From the NCBI GenBank assembly GCA_012934845.2, contig WNNJ02003471.1, positions 162,616 to 226,615 on the forward strand: a stretch of 64,000 bases of DNA, given 5' to 3'. Below the pieces are notes generated by a model. It ran no database searches. It worked only from the letters and a program-made list of their open reading frames with translations, and was not told where the DNA came from. This document shows, one piece after another, positions 1 through 10,857 of the stretch. This DNA comes from Pomphorhynchus laevis (lineage: Eukaryota; Acanthocephala; Palaeacanthocephala; Echinorhynchida; Pomphorhynchidae). The translations under genes and the position numbers were made by a program. Position 1 is the first letter of the stretch. Each line of letters starts with the position of its first letter.

Positions 1-429
1 CTTAGTACGTATGCTACGAGAGAACTAGATACGGCTAATTTCGTTACCCTTGATATAAAATGCTCAAGGCCTGGTTGCACTCTGAAAACCTATGTGAATG
101 CTACTAGTAGCGTCGATAGAGATTTCTTACTGCGGGAGTTCCACTGTGGATAGTTCAGCAAAACGCTTATCATCAATAGAAGTTGTTGAGCGATCACGAA
201 TCGAAATCGCTGAAAATAATTTCATCTGATGGTGGATAATCCAGTGTAACTAGATTGCGTACTTTTGCAGGTGCGGTTCGACAGGAGGTTGTAAGATCTG
301 TTTTCACGGCCAATCATTTAAACAAAGATCTGACCCCGCTTAAATTCTTGCAAGTGTGATAAACAAGCAAACCGTTCATGTAACGTAATCATTAGAGGGT
401 TACCTGTTTCATCAAATAGGCAAGACCTT

Positions 430-770
430 GTCAAGAACATTTTTTCTTTGATCGGGAAAAATCTATCAACATGTCGGTATCTTCGACTCAAACGATTTTC
501 AGCTGAACGAACTGATATTCATCCATGGTTGGTAGTTTCAACTGACAAATCGATATCACGTCGAGCACTTTCCTATTGTAGTAAGCTACGATATTCACCT
601 AGCATTTTCCAGAGTCTATATCATTCCTGATCTGTCACCAGTAGAACATAATGCCTACAAAACTCACCGTGCCAAACTTAACGAGAAACAAAACACTGAA
701 TGTTCCTCTACTTTCATTATACGTAATAATAGGGCTATAAGATCTAGTAAACTGAAAAAACCTAGACAAT
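430..770 (+). pseudogene. LINE ORF1 C-terminal fragment
   Basis: The translation around 450-630 reads RFSAERTDIHPWLVVST, and in another frame a PDLSPVEHNAY stretch is followed by FIIRNNRAIRS near 710-745. That order (RNA-binding fold, then a PDLS..E..Y motif, then an IRN..I segment) is the usual C-terminus of LINE ORF1 proteins. The function would be RNA binding in the retrotransposition particle. The frame changes between the two halves, so it is not coding now. Confidence 0.6.
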
Positions 771-829
771 AACAACACTGCGAGTTTATCCAGCTTCCAC
801 ATTTGATTATTGATGCCTTCAAATTCAGC

Positions 830-1115
830 ATATATTCCAGTAAATCCTTCAGTAATTCTTCCAGTAATTCCTCCATTAAATCATCCAGTTAATCCTTTAA
901 CAAATCATCAAGTAAATCATCTAATAAATCTTCCAGTATATACTCCAGTCAATTCTCAAGTAAACACTCAAATAAATTATCTAGTTAATCATCCAGTTAA
1001 TCCTTCATGAAACTCTATAGTAAATCCTTCAATAAATCCACAAGAAAATTCTAAAGTAAAGCCTTCAGCAAATCCTCCAGCAAATCTTCCAATAAATCAT
1101 CCTTTGTATCCTCTA
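830..1115 (+). repeat. Degenerate 12-bp minisatellite between LINE ORF1 and ORF2
   Basis: Roughly two dozen imperfect copies of a 12-bp unit close to aatcatccagtt fill this stretch. Read in frame, the unit gives a repeated Asn-Pro-Val-Asn pattern (NHPVNPLTNHQVN and similar). It lies between the ORF1-like tail and the endonuclease start of the LINE. Whether it was part of the parental element or expanded in this copy cannot be told from one copy. Confidence 0.75.
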
Positions 1116-1331
1116 ATTGATTCGACTCAGGAGATTCCCAAATATTTCTGGAAATTAGCCGTCTTAAATATCCGCTCTCTTAGTAATAAGGTTGATTCAG
1201 TATATAATCTTTTCGTTCATAAATCTTTGGATATTTTGTGTTTGACCGAATCTTGGCACGTTGATCAGAATGATTACTCTATTAAACAACTCTGCTCTTT
1301 AAACCTCTCTGTGAGTGACAAGGCTCGGTAA
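1104..1331 (+). pseudogene. LINE ORF2 endonuclease (APE) N-terminal fragment
   Basis: The protein contains LAVLNIRSLSNKVDSVYNLF followed by LDILCLTESW, the N-terminal signature of the exonuclease/endonuclease/phosphatase fold in CR1/L2/jockey LINEs (catalytic Asn near the start, then the T-E-[ST]-W motif). The frame stops at 1331, well short of the roughly 220-residue domain; the remainder is scrambled downstream. Known family role: nicking of target DNA for target-primed reverse transcription. Confidence 0.75.
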
Positions 1332-2390
1332 TTACTTTTCAGTTCAAATAGATTAATTAACCACGGCTTTCTTATAGCTTTATCTCACCATTATTCTTCT
1401 TTGCAATCGTTATCGTGGCCATTTGTTCCTCTTATTTTCGAACTAATTGGATTCCGTGTAAAAAACCGGCTCGTTGTTTCTCAATATTTACTTATTCTAT
1501 CGATCTGGATAATGTCATCCGTCAGACACTTTTTTCTGTGAACTGTCAAACTTACTTTCTTTCATCTTACTCTTGTGTTTACCTTGAGTTGTACTAGATG
1601 ACATAAATGTTCGCTACCACCGTCCTTGTAATTTCAATACCCTAAAGACTATTTCTACATTTAATGATCATGGTTCTCGAATCATGTCCCTTCATTATTC
1701 TTCTGCTACCCATATTCTTGACGGTACCCTTGATTCGTTTGCCCTACCTTTGCGTCTTGCATTGTCTTCTTCCTTGTACAAATTTGATCTAACAGGTTTC
1801 CGCTAATGACACTCGGACTAAATGGATAAATCTAAATTCTATACTTTCTCGTTACTCTGCCATCTTCACTCTTGATCCTTCTCAATTCTCCGATTACCTA
1901 ATTTAAAAAACAATTCCTGTTATCGATTCGATCATCGTCTTTCCATAAACTTCTCGTATCCCGTCTATTCGTATCCCTTAGCTCTTTTACCTACTTGTGG
2001 TATCTGAAGATGAAGTATATTGGATTCTTATTTCTTCAACCTATAATTTATCTCTTGCCAATTCCATCCCTACTCGAATTCTCAAATTGTTGTCCACATA
2101 TTTCACACCTTTCTTTAACAGCCTCTTCAACTCGTAAATCCGGAATGGAATATTTCCTGATATTTAGATTGCGGCCAGTGTTCGTCCCCTACTTAAAAAG
2201 ACCACTTTTGACCTAACTCTTCCTTCACGTAATCGCCCAAAAAATACTTTACTAACCTTATCTAAAATTCTTGAACACATTTTCTTAGATCAGATCAGCA
2301 GGTATATCAATTCATCGCAACTCTACCCTCTTTTCAATCTTATTTCCGCTCCAATCATTCCACAGAACATGTCGTAAAAAATTTTCTGAT

Positions 2391-2820
2391 ATGCTCTCTA
2401 CTCGTGACAAAGGACTTTGTAGTGTGATAATATCGCTCGATCTTCCATTGGCATTCGACATTGTCGATCACAAAATCCTTATTTTTCGTTTTCGCTATCA
2501 CTATGGTTTCTCTTCGTCCACCTTGGCTTGGTTCTCTTCGTATCTCTCCGATCGATTATTTTCCGTCAATTCTAATTCAATGTGTTCTCCCTTATCTTAT
2601 CTATTTTGTGGTGTACCTCAAGGTTCAGTATTTTTCAGTATTCTCCGTTATATTTTCCCTCTTGTGTGCATCTCCAGGTTCGAGTATATGGCCCTATTCT
2701 TTTTACGCTTATTTTTGGATATTTATATTTTATAACTAATAAATTCTGCTTCAGAGTAATGCAGTACGCTGATGAAATACTTCTTTATTCTCACACCTCT
2801 CTTTATTCCATCGGCTAACT
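2391..2820 (+). pseudogene. LINE ORF2 reverse transcriptase fragment
   Basis: RT landmarks occur in order: a LPLAFDIVDH motif corresponding to the first catalytic Asp block, YGFSSSTLAWFSSYLSDR, GVPQGSVF (finger/palm junction), and in another frame MQYADEILLYS, the catalytic YADD block with the second Asp replaced by Glu. Frame changes between blocks and the altered catalytic pair show that it cannot polymerise. Confidence 0.8.
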
Positions 2821-3565
2821 TTTCATATCTTCGTGGATTTGTCTTCGCGCTATATCAGAACATCTAATTGTTTTGCGCATGTCACTCAATTTTACAAAAT
2901 CGAAATGAATTTTACCCTTCTCCATTTCTGTATCTCATCATTCTCTATATCTTCAGACTACAATAATTCCTGCTGTTGATAAACTAGTATTTTTAAGTTT
3001 TCACTTAGATAATCATTTGCATCTCAATCCCTTCAGTCGTGCTAAAACTAGATCTTCAAATATTCTTCTCCGTAATATTCGTCTCGTTAGAAATTCTCTA
3101 TTTTAGTTCATGTAAATCTCTTATTTCCTCCCTTCTTTTCCCACGTATTGATTACTGTCTTGGCCTTCTTGTCTTCTCTTCAATGTCACCCCTAAATACT
3201 CTTCAGCGTCTCATCAACACTGCTTCGTAAATACGATCATATCTTCTCATATTTATCAAAACTTGGATGATTAAGTATTAAACATCGCATTTGCGTTCAT
3301 CCCCTTTGTCTAACTTATCGGCTTCTTCATTGTAATTCTTTGTCTTATCTTTGTCTGCAAAATCTAAGTGAATTTCACTCTCTTTCTACTCACCTACGTT
3401 CCTATGTTTCTCCTCCGCTACACGTACCTCTTTACTTAACCGACTTCGGACGTTGCTCTCAACACTTCAAACGCTGCTCCTCTACTTTGGAATTCCCTAC
3501 CTGATCACATGCGATCTGCATCCTCAACCGTGTTCAATGCTTCTAAACTACGTTCAATGCTCAAC

Positions 3566-4720
3566 TACGGTAACTACAATCAATGCTACCAAACGAGTAA
3601 CTTTTTTCAATCTGTTTCGCTTTCGTGGGCTTGTAAGCACACAGTCTGTATGCATTCGCCACATTAATACTTCATTTTTCAACTGCCATCATCAGGAAAA
3701 GAAAATTGTTACATATTGTAAATTGCTTTGGTAATAATAATTGCAAGATAACTTATTAAAGCATAAAACTTTATCTAGTAGAGAGTCAATTGTTTATAAA
3801 ATACCTTGCTCTGATTGTGACTGTCTACATTGACCAGACTGGGCAATGTTTATTTAAAAGAATCAAACAGCACGTCTATGATCTACAAAAATGTACTGTT
3901 TCCAGTGCCATTTCTCAACATTGTACATTACTTAATAATACAGTTGATTTTCAGAACGCTACTGTGTTGTCTTACGAAAACAATTATTTAGCATGTATAA
4001 TAGAAAAGGCGTTTTTTATGACTCGTGGATCTAACCTAATGGCTAATAATAAACAGGACAATAATCTTAAGTTAATTTATGCATTTTTTGACTATGCATA
4101 GTAATATCCGAGATGTTATTTGTTTGTGTTTAAGTCTGTTTACATTCACGATTTTGTGTTTTAATCTTACATTCAATCTTACATTAAATCTTACATTAAA
4201 TCTTACATTCAAGATTTAATGATTTGTTTTGCTTTATTATGTGATGTTTTACTGTTTGATCGCTTTATTTTGTTGTGAATATTTTCTTTTATCAATTTTA
4301 TCGTGATGCACAACATATAAATACATGTTTATGTTATTTAGTGTTGGATCGGTTGGGGGCTCAGATCCCCCTGGATTTGAGGCCGTAAGTGCAGGGAAGA
4401 CAAAGAAGAAGATGCAAAGAAGATATTGTCTAAACTCGGATTGTGTCTTATACTATTTTATTTAATTTTTGATGTTTTTCTGTGTTAGTTAATAAAGTCT
4501 TTATTTATTTATTATGTTATTTTAATGTACACAACTGTAAAAAAAATTGATGACGGCAGTTGCCATTGAAATATTGGATTAGGCTTTTATTTTCATTTGT
4601 TCCTATAAATTAACATTTACTAAATTCGATAAAATGGATGACTTAAATATCTTCAATTATTTCAAAGTTTACAGTGAAATTGTTTATATTTTAAAGAAAA
4701 TTTTGAACATTAATAATGAA
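3566..4720 (+). mobile_element. Penelope-like element, 3' part with GIY-YIG endonuclease, then tail
   Basis: The reading around 3740-4101 gives CSDCDCLH then DQTGQCLFKRIKQHVYDL and later NYLACIIEKAFF, matching the GIY-YIG nuclease that ends Penelope-like polyproteins (the Tyr-Ile-Gly-Gln-Thr-Gly / Arg-Ile-x-x-His pattern and the later Glu). The A+T-rich tail to about 4700 contains blocks that recur at 4770-4860 and 9100-10130, and a LINE tail is inserted in it at 4340. The RT part is absent. It is a broken, old copy. Family known: PLEs carry an RT related to telomerase plus this nuclease. Confidence 0.75.
4340..4513 (+). mobile_element. 5'-truncated R1/I-like LINE tail inserted in the PLE tail
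   Basis: This stretch starts ...gttggatcggttgggggc... and matches the 3' end of the minus-strand LINE at 5.17-9.02 kb (same block at about 5300-5335, reverse orientation). It ends in a tttattta-type repeat tail. The 9-bp word atgttattt lies immediately before (4331-4339) and after (4514-4522) it, and joining the flanks restores the PLE tail seen again near 10010. The target-site duplication and truncation are the expected footprint of a LINE insertion. Confidence 0.8.
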
Positions 4721-5170
4721 GAATACCTTTAACATTTAAACTTATTTTACATTTTTGAATGATTGGTTAATGTTAATGTTTTGCATTACTATATGATGTT
4801 TTTACTGTTTGATCGCTTTATTTTGTTGTGTATTTTTTCTTTTATCAATTTAGACAGTTGTGATGTCGTAATGATATTCTAACATATCTAAACCACATTA
4901 CAACCATCTCTATCTGGCATACAATCATTTTCAAATATTCTAATGCATAGTTATGCCGAAACCCGTGTAAGAGAATTTCCCATATCAAGGCCATCGATTT
5001 GGTCTCACATTTCGTCGTTAAAGACAAAATTGCACCTACTTGTGCATATCAGTATCAGCTGCATCCAGTTTTCCTTACAACGTAGTAAACCATCATCTTA
5101 GCTGTATATCCCAGTAAATCAGCACTATGCTAATAGCCTTCACAAGTATAACATTTTTATGGTTAATTTT
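4720..5170. other. A+T-rich spacer with PLE-tail sequence
   Basis: No gene seen. Positions 4770-4860 repeat the gatcgctttattttgttgtg block shared with the PLE tails at 4240-4290 and 9120-9170. The stretch probably is a second PLE tail copy against which the minus-strand LINE inserted. Confidence 0.5.
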
Positions 5171-5723
5171 ATTATCATAATAATAAGATTTTGTTAAAAA
5201 CAAAAATAAGGGTTAATGGAAGACATTACATAACCAATTCAAATCATCTTCATCTTCACCATGTACCATGTAGTCTTCATGGCACACCTTTACGGCCACA
5301 GATCCAGGGGGATCTGAGCCCCCAACCGATCCAACACGCTGCTTTCCGACTTAACCTCCCGTGGTCTTTAACCCCCCCCCGAAGAATCCAATCGGTGCAG
5401 ACTATGCTGGGTAAACGAGAGACGAGGAGCTTAAGAAATCTTAGCTTTTTCTCTGGGGGACGTCCTCTCAAAAAGAAGACTAATCCCGAGATATCCCAAG
5501 TGCCCCAAAGGCCAACTTGGGTTTTCCCTTTCAATGACAGATGCTGGGCCCGTTTCAGGGCCCACCCAACTTTTTTCAGGATACGTTTAAGTCTATCCAG
5601 GTCGGCTTTCGCCAACCAGTTCACCGTAACGGTGACCCCCAAGTATTTTACACGACTTTTGAATGTGGGGAGTGGTTTAAAGGCAAATATGGAGGAGAGC
5701 GCAGAGAGTGCTGATCTCTTAAG

Positions 5724-6338
5724 TTATTGCTTTGTAGCAGGGGTGCCAGTAAAAACGACCATCTGCAATTTTGAGGAGTTTAAAACAAGATTGGATTTGG
5801 GTAATTGGTCTTTTAATCTTAAAAAGAAGCGGCTGATGTTAGAGACTACGTCTTTACACCTGTGTCCAGTGAACAGGGCCGTAGTGTCATCAGCATACAC
5901 CACTAGACGTTGTTCGCGTATAAATGTTTTGAATAGGTTAATGGAGGCAGCAAGATATAAGATAGGAGAGAGAGGTGAACCTTGAGGAACACACATAATA
6001 GGGTAGAACTGACGTGCATCAGGGTCGTCTTCATAATAAAATCTCTTGGTGTACAGCATGATGTCCACCCTGTTCACAATTCTCGCAAGCAACCCGAGGG
6101 ACCTGAGAGAAGTGATCACAAAAGGAATGGAGGTGCAGTCAAATGCAGCAGAAAAGTCAAGGAAAACAGTTACAACTAGACGATGGCTATTCTTCCGACA
6201 TAATTGCTCTACCTCACCTACTGCTGAATGAACCGAGCGACCTTTGACGAACTGATGAAAACCTGGAGCGGTCACATTACGCCTACTACTTAAATGGCCG
6301 CAGATTTTACGCGCAAGTGCTTTTTCGTAAATCCACAC
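5724..6338 (-). pseudogene. LINE ORF2 reverse transcriptase (R1/I-like), mostly open
   Basis: The 204-residue frame contains GFHQFVKGRSVHSAV, VTVFLDFSAAFD (first catalytic Asp), VPQGSPLSPILYLAA and VVYADDTTALF (catalytic Asp pair), the usual spacing of finger and palm motifs. It is the most complete RT in the window. The upstream fingers lie in another frame and the C-terminal domain (VNWLAKADLDRLKRILKKV, 5642-5277) needs a further frame change, so the protein is not made whole. Confidence 0.85.
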
Positions 6339-6383
6339 GAGGGCATTTTGAATCGAAATGGGTCGCAGGCCTTTGGGACATGA

Positions 6384-7140
6384 TCAGGATTTAACCTTAG
6401 GAATAAAAACTCTCTTACTAATATTGATGCCTGCTACATCGGACGGCAAGGCTAAAAGCATTGTGACGGCTACCTCCCTTCTATGATCGGCTGTCAAAAG
6501 CTGACAGACCTGAGAAGAAAGTGGAGCGAAGGATTTGGAGGTGCCCGGAATTTGACCCCAGGAGTTAATGATATCCGTAACAGATAAATCCCTACTCCTG
6601 AAGTCCCCCAAAGCGGGATTGGTTGAGGTGATTGCGTGGCTCCATAGTTGTGTAGGGCTAGTGACTCCTCTAAAATGTTTTCAATGTCTATCTTACCTAT
6701 CCAACCCAATGCCTTATCCTTCCAACACACAAACTTCTCCTTCTTGAAAATCTTCCAAAAGGAAGTCTGAGAAGGGTTAAGACGAGCAATACTCGCCCTA
6801 TCCATACCAGCTTGAACCTATATCTAGTGCTTCAGTATTCATTCGAGAGGGCCTATCTGGCGGAAGCAGAGAGATTAGGAAGGTTTAGCAATTTAGCTAG
6901 GACCTTGAGTTTTGTCGGAGTGGGATTGTAAATGCGACCTTTATAGGTCGTCGATAGAATTGCGGTAGCTTGCGAAAAGAGGAAGGTATTACATTCGGTT
7001 AAGCTCTCATTTCCTATTTGGGGAAAGAGTTGGATAGCCGCCTGAAAGAAGGCCACTCTGATCGGATCAAAATGAAACCTCCTTCTAAGCAACGTATCCT
7101 CCTCTATCTGCCAACGAATAAGGTCATGATATGTTGACAA
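6384..7140 (-). pseudogene. LINE ORF2 linker between endonuclease and RT
   Basis: The frames at 7140-6853 and 6805-6494 encode a helical region (LIRWQIEEDTLLRRRFHFDP; later SFWKIFKKEKFVCWKDKALG) that recurs almost unchanged in the plus-strand copy at 16081-16500. Such a linker precedes the RT in R1/I-like ORF2 proteins. At least two frame breaks separate it from the RT. Confidence 0.65.
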
Positions 7141-7152
7141 TTGTTGACGCGA

Positions 7153-7605
7153 CTACTCTGTGCAGAGGGGTTTAAGCAACCACCTCGAGTGGAGCAGTAA
7201 AATGTCGAGGATAAAATTTGTAGAAGTGCAATGAAAGGTGGGGGAAGGTGGTTTGTGAATAAAATAACCGTTCCTAGCTCTGCGAAGTGCTGCGTTGATC
7301 CAACGACCAGTTCTGTTGTTGAAGTCCCCAAGTATCATGTCATAGCCGCTGTCGATAATACCATCCAGGATGTCACGGTTCTTGTGAATCTCCCCTGGAC
7401 GAATGTAGACATTGGCTAGACTGAGGCGTTTACCGTTTTTACAGAGTGAAACTACCAAACAAGACAGGGCTGGACACGAGAAATTTAATAGGACAGAGGA
7501 CCTTAAGGAGCACTTAACTAAGGTCAAGTGTCCTTGAGATGAAGAGGAGTGAGGAGGAGTTATATACGGAGTGAAGTGGGTGGATATATGCTGGGAATAA
7601 ATCAA
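7153..7605 (-). pseudogene. LINE ORF2 endonuclease domain (R1/I-like)
   Basis: The 150-residue frame includes LANVYIRPGEIHKNRDILD and then DMILGDFNNRTGRW, the central strands of the exo-endo-phosphatase fold. The G-D-F-N motif supplies the catalytic Asp and Asn. The N-terminal catalytic Glu block is not in this frame. Downstream it passes through a frame change into the linker at 7140. Confidence 0.75.
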
Positions 7606-7884
7606 GTAATGTCATGGGGGATACGGATAGATCGCGTTTCCTGAAGGACTATAACATCTGCATCTTTACCAGATAGAAGTCTAAGGGTAGAGGCACCTCC
7701 CGAATTCCACCGAAGGATATTCAGTGAAAAAGGCTCACGAGTACTCTGCATATTGATGGATTAGTTGGATTGAGGAATTGCCTACCAAGACAGAGCTAGT
7801 GCAGGAAGGTTTCCCTTCCCGCCACCAGCTCCGTCCAGAGTAGGTACTTGCCCCTAGGCAGCATCTTCATTTCCCCTTCTAGCT

Positions 7885-9018
7885 TTAGCTTTCAATAGTT
7901 TCCCAATATTTAAAGGGGGATGGAATTGGCCAAAGCCCCCTTTTCTTTGAAGACGGTATTACTGCATTAACCGGAACAACCGGTGCCGTACGCAGGGCAC
8001 CGAGCAGATTCTTGACTAACTCCTGTCTTTTCTTATTCACAGCGGCACGGATGTACATGACTCTAAAGATGTCGGCGGCCGTAATTCTTGACCCGACTTT
8101 AGAAGGCAAGGCAGCTGCTTCGGAAAAAGTGGCCGGCTTCTTGGCACCTGTTGAATAAAATTTGTTGGTATAATCTTTACAGATGTTACACCTCCTGATC
8201 CAGGCAGGGTGACACCCCTGCCTGGATCAGGATGGGGGACCAAGCATTTACAGCCGTCCATTAGGGCCAGGCAGAATGAGGAGCTACACACCCCACATGT
8301 AGTCGGTAGGATGCAGCTGGAAGCCCATTGCCCCAAATTATGGCACCGACTACAGTGGTGGTATGTAAACTCCTCCCTGCCAACAATTTTAAATGATAAA
8401 TTGAAGCCTAAAAAGGGATTATTAACGAGTATCTCAGCATGATCAATCGCCGCAGAACCGAAAGCAATCGTTTATGGGAAGCCATTCTTTCTCTTAAGTT
8501 GGCGAAGACTGGAAATATTATACATACTTTTTAGTAATGCAATATCAGCCTCTTCTAGGTGGGCCGGGAGATTCGATATCTTGACCGAGGCCATGATTGG
8601 TTTTTGTTTAAAAGATCTAAATTCAGACAAATTTGACTTAAAAAATTCAGAATAGCTTTTAAGATACTTAGGTGAAACGAAAGAAATTTTTATTTCGGAT
8701 TCAATGTATCAAACAGAGTTAAAAACAACTCTATTTTTAAATTCCGTGGAATATTTCCTGGGAAAAATATTGAACAATAAATGTCTCTCAACGGGCATTG
8801 AAATCTTTATAATATTCAAATTTGTAAGTTTGGGAATGGGGGGAAGTAACCCCATAGTCACAACCAATAGAAACTGTACTAACCTTTTGCTTGCAGTGTG
8901 AATCATCTGAGAATACATGATATTGTTCTTTTTCGTTGACTTTTGACATTTCGTAAGCAGAAATTTTGCTGGAATTGTAATTGCTTTGAACCTCCGACAT
9001 GTTCGTTTCACCACCCAA
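7885..9018 (-). pseudogene. LINE ORF1 (gag-like), broken
   Basis: The minus-strand frame opening at 9018 begins MGGETNMSEVQSNYN and continues about 75 residues before switching frames. Near 8336-8200 a different frame reads CGVCSSSFCLALMDGCKC, which looks like the Cys-rich nucleic-acid-binding part of R1/I-type ORF1 proteins. A basic C-terminal segment (ITAADIFRVMYIRAAVNKKR) follows at 8080-8020. The start is chosen because it is the first Met of the element on this strand. Confidence 0.55.
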
Positions 9019-9059
9019 ATTATTTTTATTATCTAATTGTTATAATTTTGTGTTTTTCT

Positions 9060-10130
9060 GTTTTATTTTGTTTTTGTTCTTTGGTTGATAATTTTAATGT
9101 TAATGTTTTGCTTTATTATGTGATGTTTCACTATTTGATCGCTTTATTTTGTTGTGAATATTTTCTTTTATCAATTGTGTAGCAAGGCACAACATATAAA
9201 TACATGTTTATGTTATTTTAATAGAAATTCCATAAGTGAAGTTGATTTTTTTTATTTCTCAACATTATACATTACTTAATCATACAGTTGATTTTCAGTT
9301 GATTTTGCCATTTATTTATCGCTTTATTTGAGAATATTTTCTTTTATGAATATTTTCTTTTATCAATTGTGTAGCAAGGCACAACATATAAATACATGTT
9401 TATATTATTTTAATAGAAAATTCATAAGTGAAGTTGATTTTTTTCATTTCTCAACATTATACATTACTTAATCATACAGTTGATTTTCAGTTGATTTTGC
9501 CATTTATTTATCGCTTTATTTGAAAATATTTTCTTGTAGGAATATTTTCTTTTATCAATTGTGTAGCAAGGCACATGTTTATGTGATAAATACATGTTTA
9601 TGTAATTTTTATGTACAAAACAGTTGTGAATCTTTTATCAATTGTGTAGCAAGGCACAGTAAATAATTACATGTTTATGTTATTTTAATGTACAAAGCTA
9701 TAGCAATTTTTCCTGATGATGGCAGTTGCAATTTATTTATCGCTTTATTTTGTTGTGAATATTTTCTTTTATCAATTTTATAGCGAGGCACATCATATAA
9801 ATACATGTTTATATTATTTTAATAGAAAATTCATAAGTGAAGTTGATTTTTTTCATTTCTCAACATTATACATTACTTAATCATACAGTTGATTTTCAGT
9901 TGATTTTGCCATTTATTTATCGCTTTATTTGAGAATATTTTCTTTTATTAATATTTTCTTTTATCAATTGTGTAGCGAGGCACATGTTTATGTGATAAAT
10001 ACTTGTTTATGTAATTTTAATGTACAAAACTGTAACAATTTTCCCTGATGATGATGGCAGTTGCCATTTATTTATTGAATAATCATTCGTGCTTTTATTT
10101 ACCTTTGTACCTATAAATTATGTGTTCATT
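9060..10130 (+). repeat. Tandem, rearranged PLE tail units
   Basis: Blocks repeat several times: a gatcgctttattttgttgtg / tttatcaattgtgtagc block (near 9130, 9350, 9550, 9630, 9740, 9955) and a tttctcaacattatacatta block (near 9255, 9440, 9855). The latter matches the stretch of the PLE GIY-YIG coding region at 3910-3955, so each unit joins a scrap of PLE coding sequence to the PLE tail. Two units end in a ctgatgatggcag motif (9711, 10045). No coding capacity remains. Confidence 0.75.
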
Positions 10131-10438
10131 AAATTTAAGTTAACACTAATGTAATCACTTGAAAAATGTAAACTTAGATATTTTATATACATATTTCGCT
10201 AATTAAATGCTGAACATTTTCCATTCAGGCATCGGGCTGACTGGAAGAAGTAGCAAACATCGCGTGACAATTCTGGAATTCGAAAATAATGTTACAGTTT
10301 ATAATCGTGTTATAAACAGTTATGCGTAAGGTTTTTTTTCAGGTCATTGTGTGAATAAAGTGAGTTTACTCACCTTGTTCAAGCTAAACTTTACAACATT
10401 ATCAATTTCTGCAAACGGAAACAGTTGTTTGAACAATA

Positions 10439-10798
10439 ATGCACGGGTTTGGAGGGGGCTTCGGAGGAGGAGGTGGTGGCTTCGGAGGATGTGGATGCGG
10501 CGGATGCTGTTGTAAGCCAACATGCTGTCAAAATCAATGCTGCAATAATAATTGTTGTCAACAGAACAACCAGCAAAACTGTTGCAATCAGAACCAATGC
10601 CAGCAATGTCACAATAAGCAACACAAAAATAATAGCTGTTGCAAAAGGTATTATCACACGACAACTTGTTGTTCAAGTAACTGCTGTGATAATTGTTGTT
10701 GTGACTGTGGACAATGCTGTCAAGGATGTTGCCATAACCAAAACTGCTGTAACAATTGCTGCAATAATTGCTGCAATAGTAATTGCTGTTGCGGATAG
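10439..10798 (+). CDS. Small cysteine/asparagine/glycine-rich protein
   Basis: A 119-residue protein starts with a glycine-rich head (MHGFGGGFGGGGGG) and goes on as repeated Cys-Cys pairs spaced by Asn, Gln and Gly (CCNNNCC, CCNNCCNNCCNSNCCCG). There is no obvious membrane segment. A splice-acceptor-like ttttttttcag lies at about 10332-10342, so a 5' non-coding exon is possible, and TATA-like gttataaac lies near 10310. Polyadenylation signal aataaa is 54 bp after the stop. The composition suggests a disulphide-rich structural or cuticle-type protein; this is inference. The minus and other plus frames that are also open here are shadows of the repetitive composition. A second Gly/Cys gene lies at 15211. 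Confidence 0.7.
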   Translation: MHGFGGGFGGGGGGFGGCGCGGCCCKPTCCQNQCCNNNCCQQNNQQNCCNQNQCQQCHNKQHKNNSCCKRYYHTTTCCSSNCCDNCCCDCGQCCQGCCHNQNCCNNCCNNCCNSNCCCG

Positions 10799-10851
10799 AC
10801 ATATTAATGTAAACAACAAAATACAGCTTGTAGATTGTAGTTCAATTTTTA

Positions 10852-10857
10852 AATAAA
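10852..10857 (+). terminator. Polyadenylation signal of the Cys-rich gene
   Basis: Canonical aataaa 54 bp downstream of the TAG stop at 10796-10798, followed by a T-rich stretch (tttcttattttt) at 10859-10870 that can serve as the downstream element. Confidence 0.6.

Larger units (their letters stand above)
1..3565 (+). mobile_element. L2/CR1-like LINE, degraded, 5' end outside window
   Basis: This is an APE-type non-LTR retrotransposon read left to right. An ORF1-type tail (about 430-770) is followed by a low-complexity linker, an apurinic-type endonuclease start near 1116, reverse-transcriptase (RT) motifs at 2391-2800 and the C-terminal region typical of L2/CR1 elements to about 3560 (LLFPRIDYC at about 3130; a WNSLPDHMRSAS-like stretch near 3490). 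Many frame changes and stops interrupt the ORF2 region, so the copy is dead. The C-terminal block runs straight into a Penelope-like element, so the LINE 3' boundary is set by homology only. Confidence 0.8.
5170..9020 (-). mobile_element. R1/I-like LINE, nearly full length, inactive
   Basis: Read on the minus strand, the order is: ORF1 start near 9018, a cysteine/histidine-rich stretch near 8200-8350, the ORF2 endonuclease (7605-7153), a linker domain (7140-6384), the RT (6338-5724), a C-terminal domain (5642-5277) and a 3' UTR holding the cggttgggggctcag block. The order and motifs fit the APE-bearing R1/I/LOA group. ORF2 is split among several frames, so the copy is dead, but the parts are well conserved and three other copies of parts of it lie at 4340, 11074 and 16081. 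Confidence 0.85.

Noticed and set aside
5191-5985. A 264-codon plus-strand open frame
   Set aside because: It is antisense to the C-terminal domain and RT of the minus-strand LINE, where the minus translation shows clear RT motifs; the plus frame has no family and low-complexity content.
10344-10856. Other open frames over the Cys-rich gene
   Set aside because: They shadow the Cys-rich frame; the repeated tgttg/ccaac words keep them open. The Cys frame has the most biased, protein-like pattern and the best-placed stop and polyadenylation signal.
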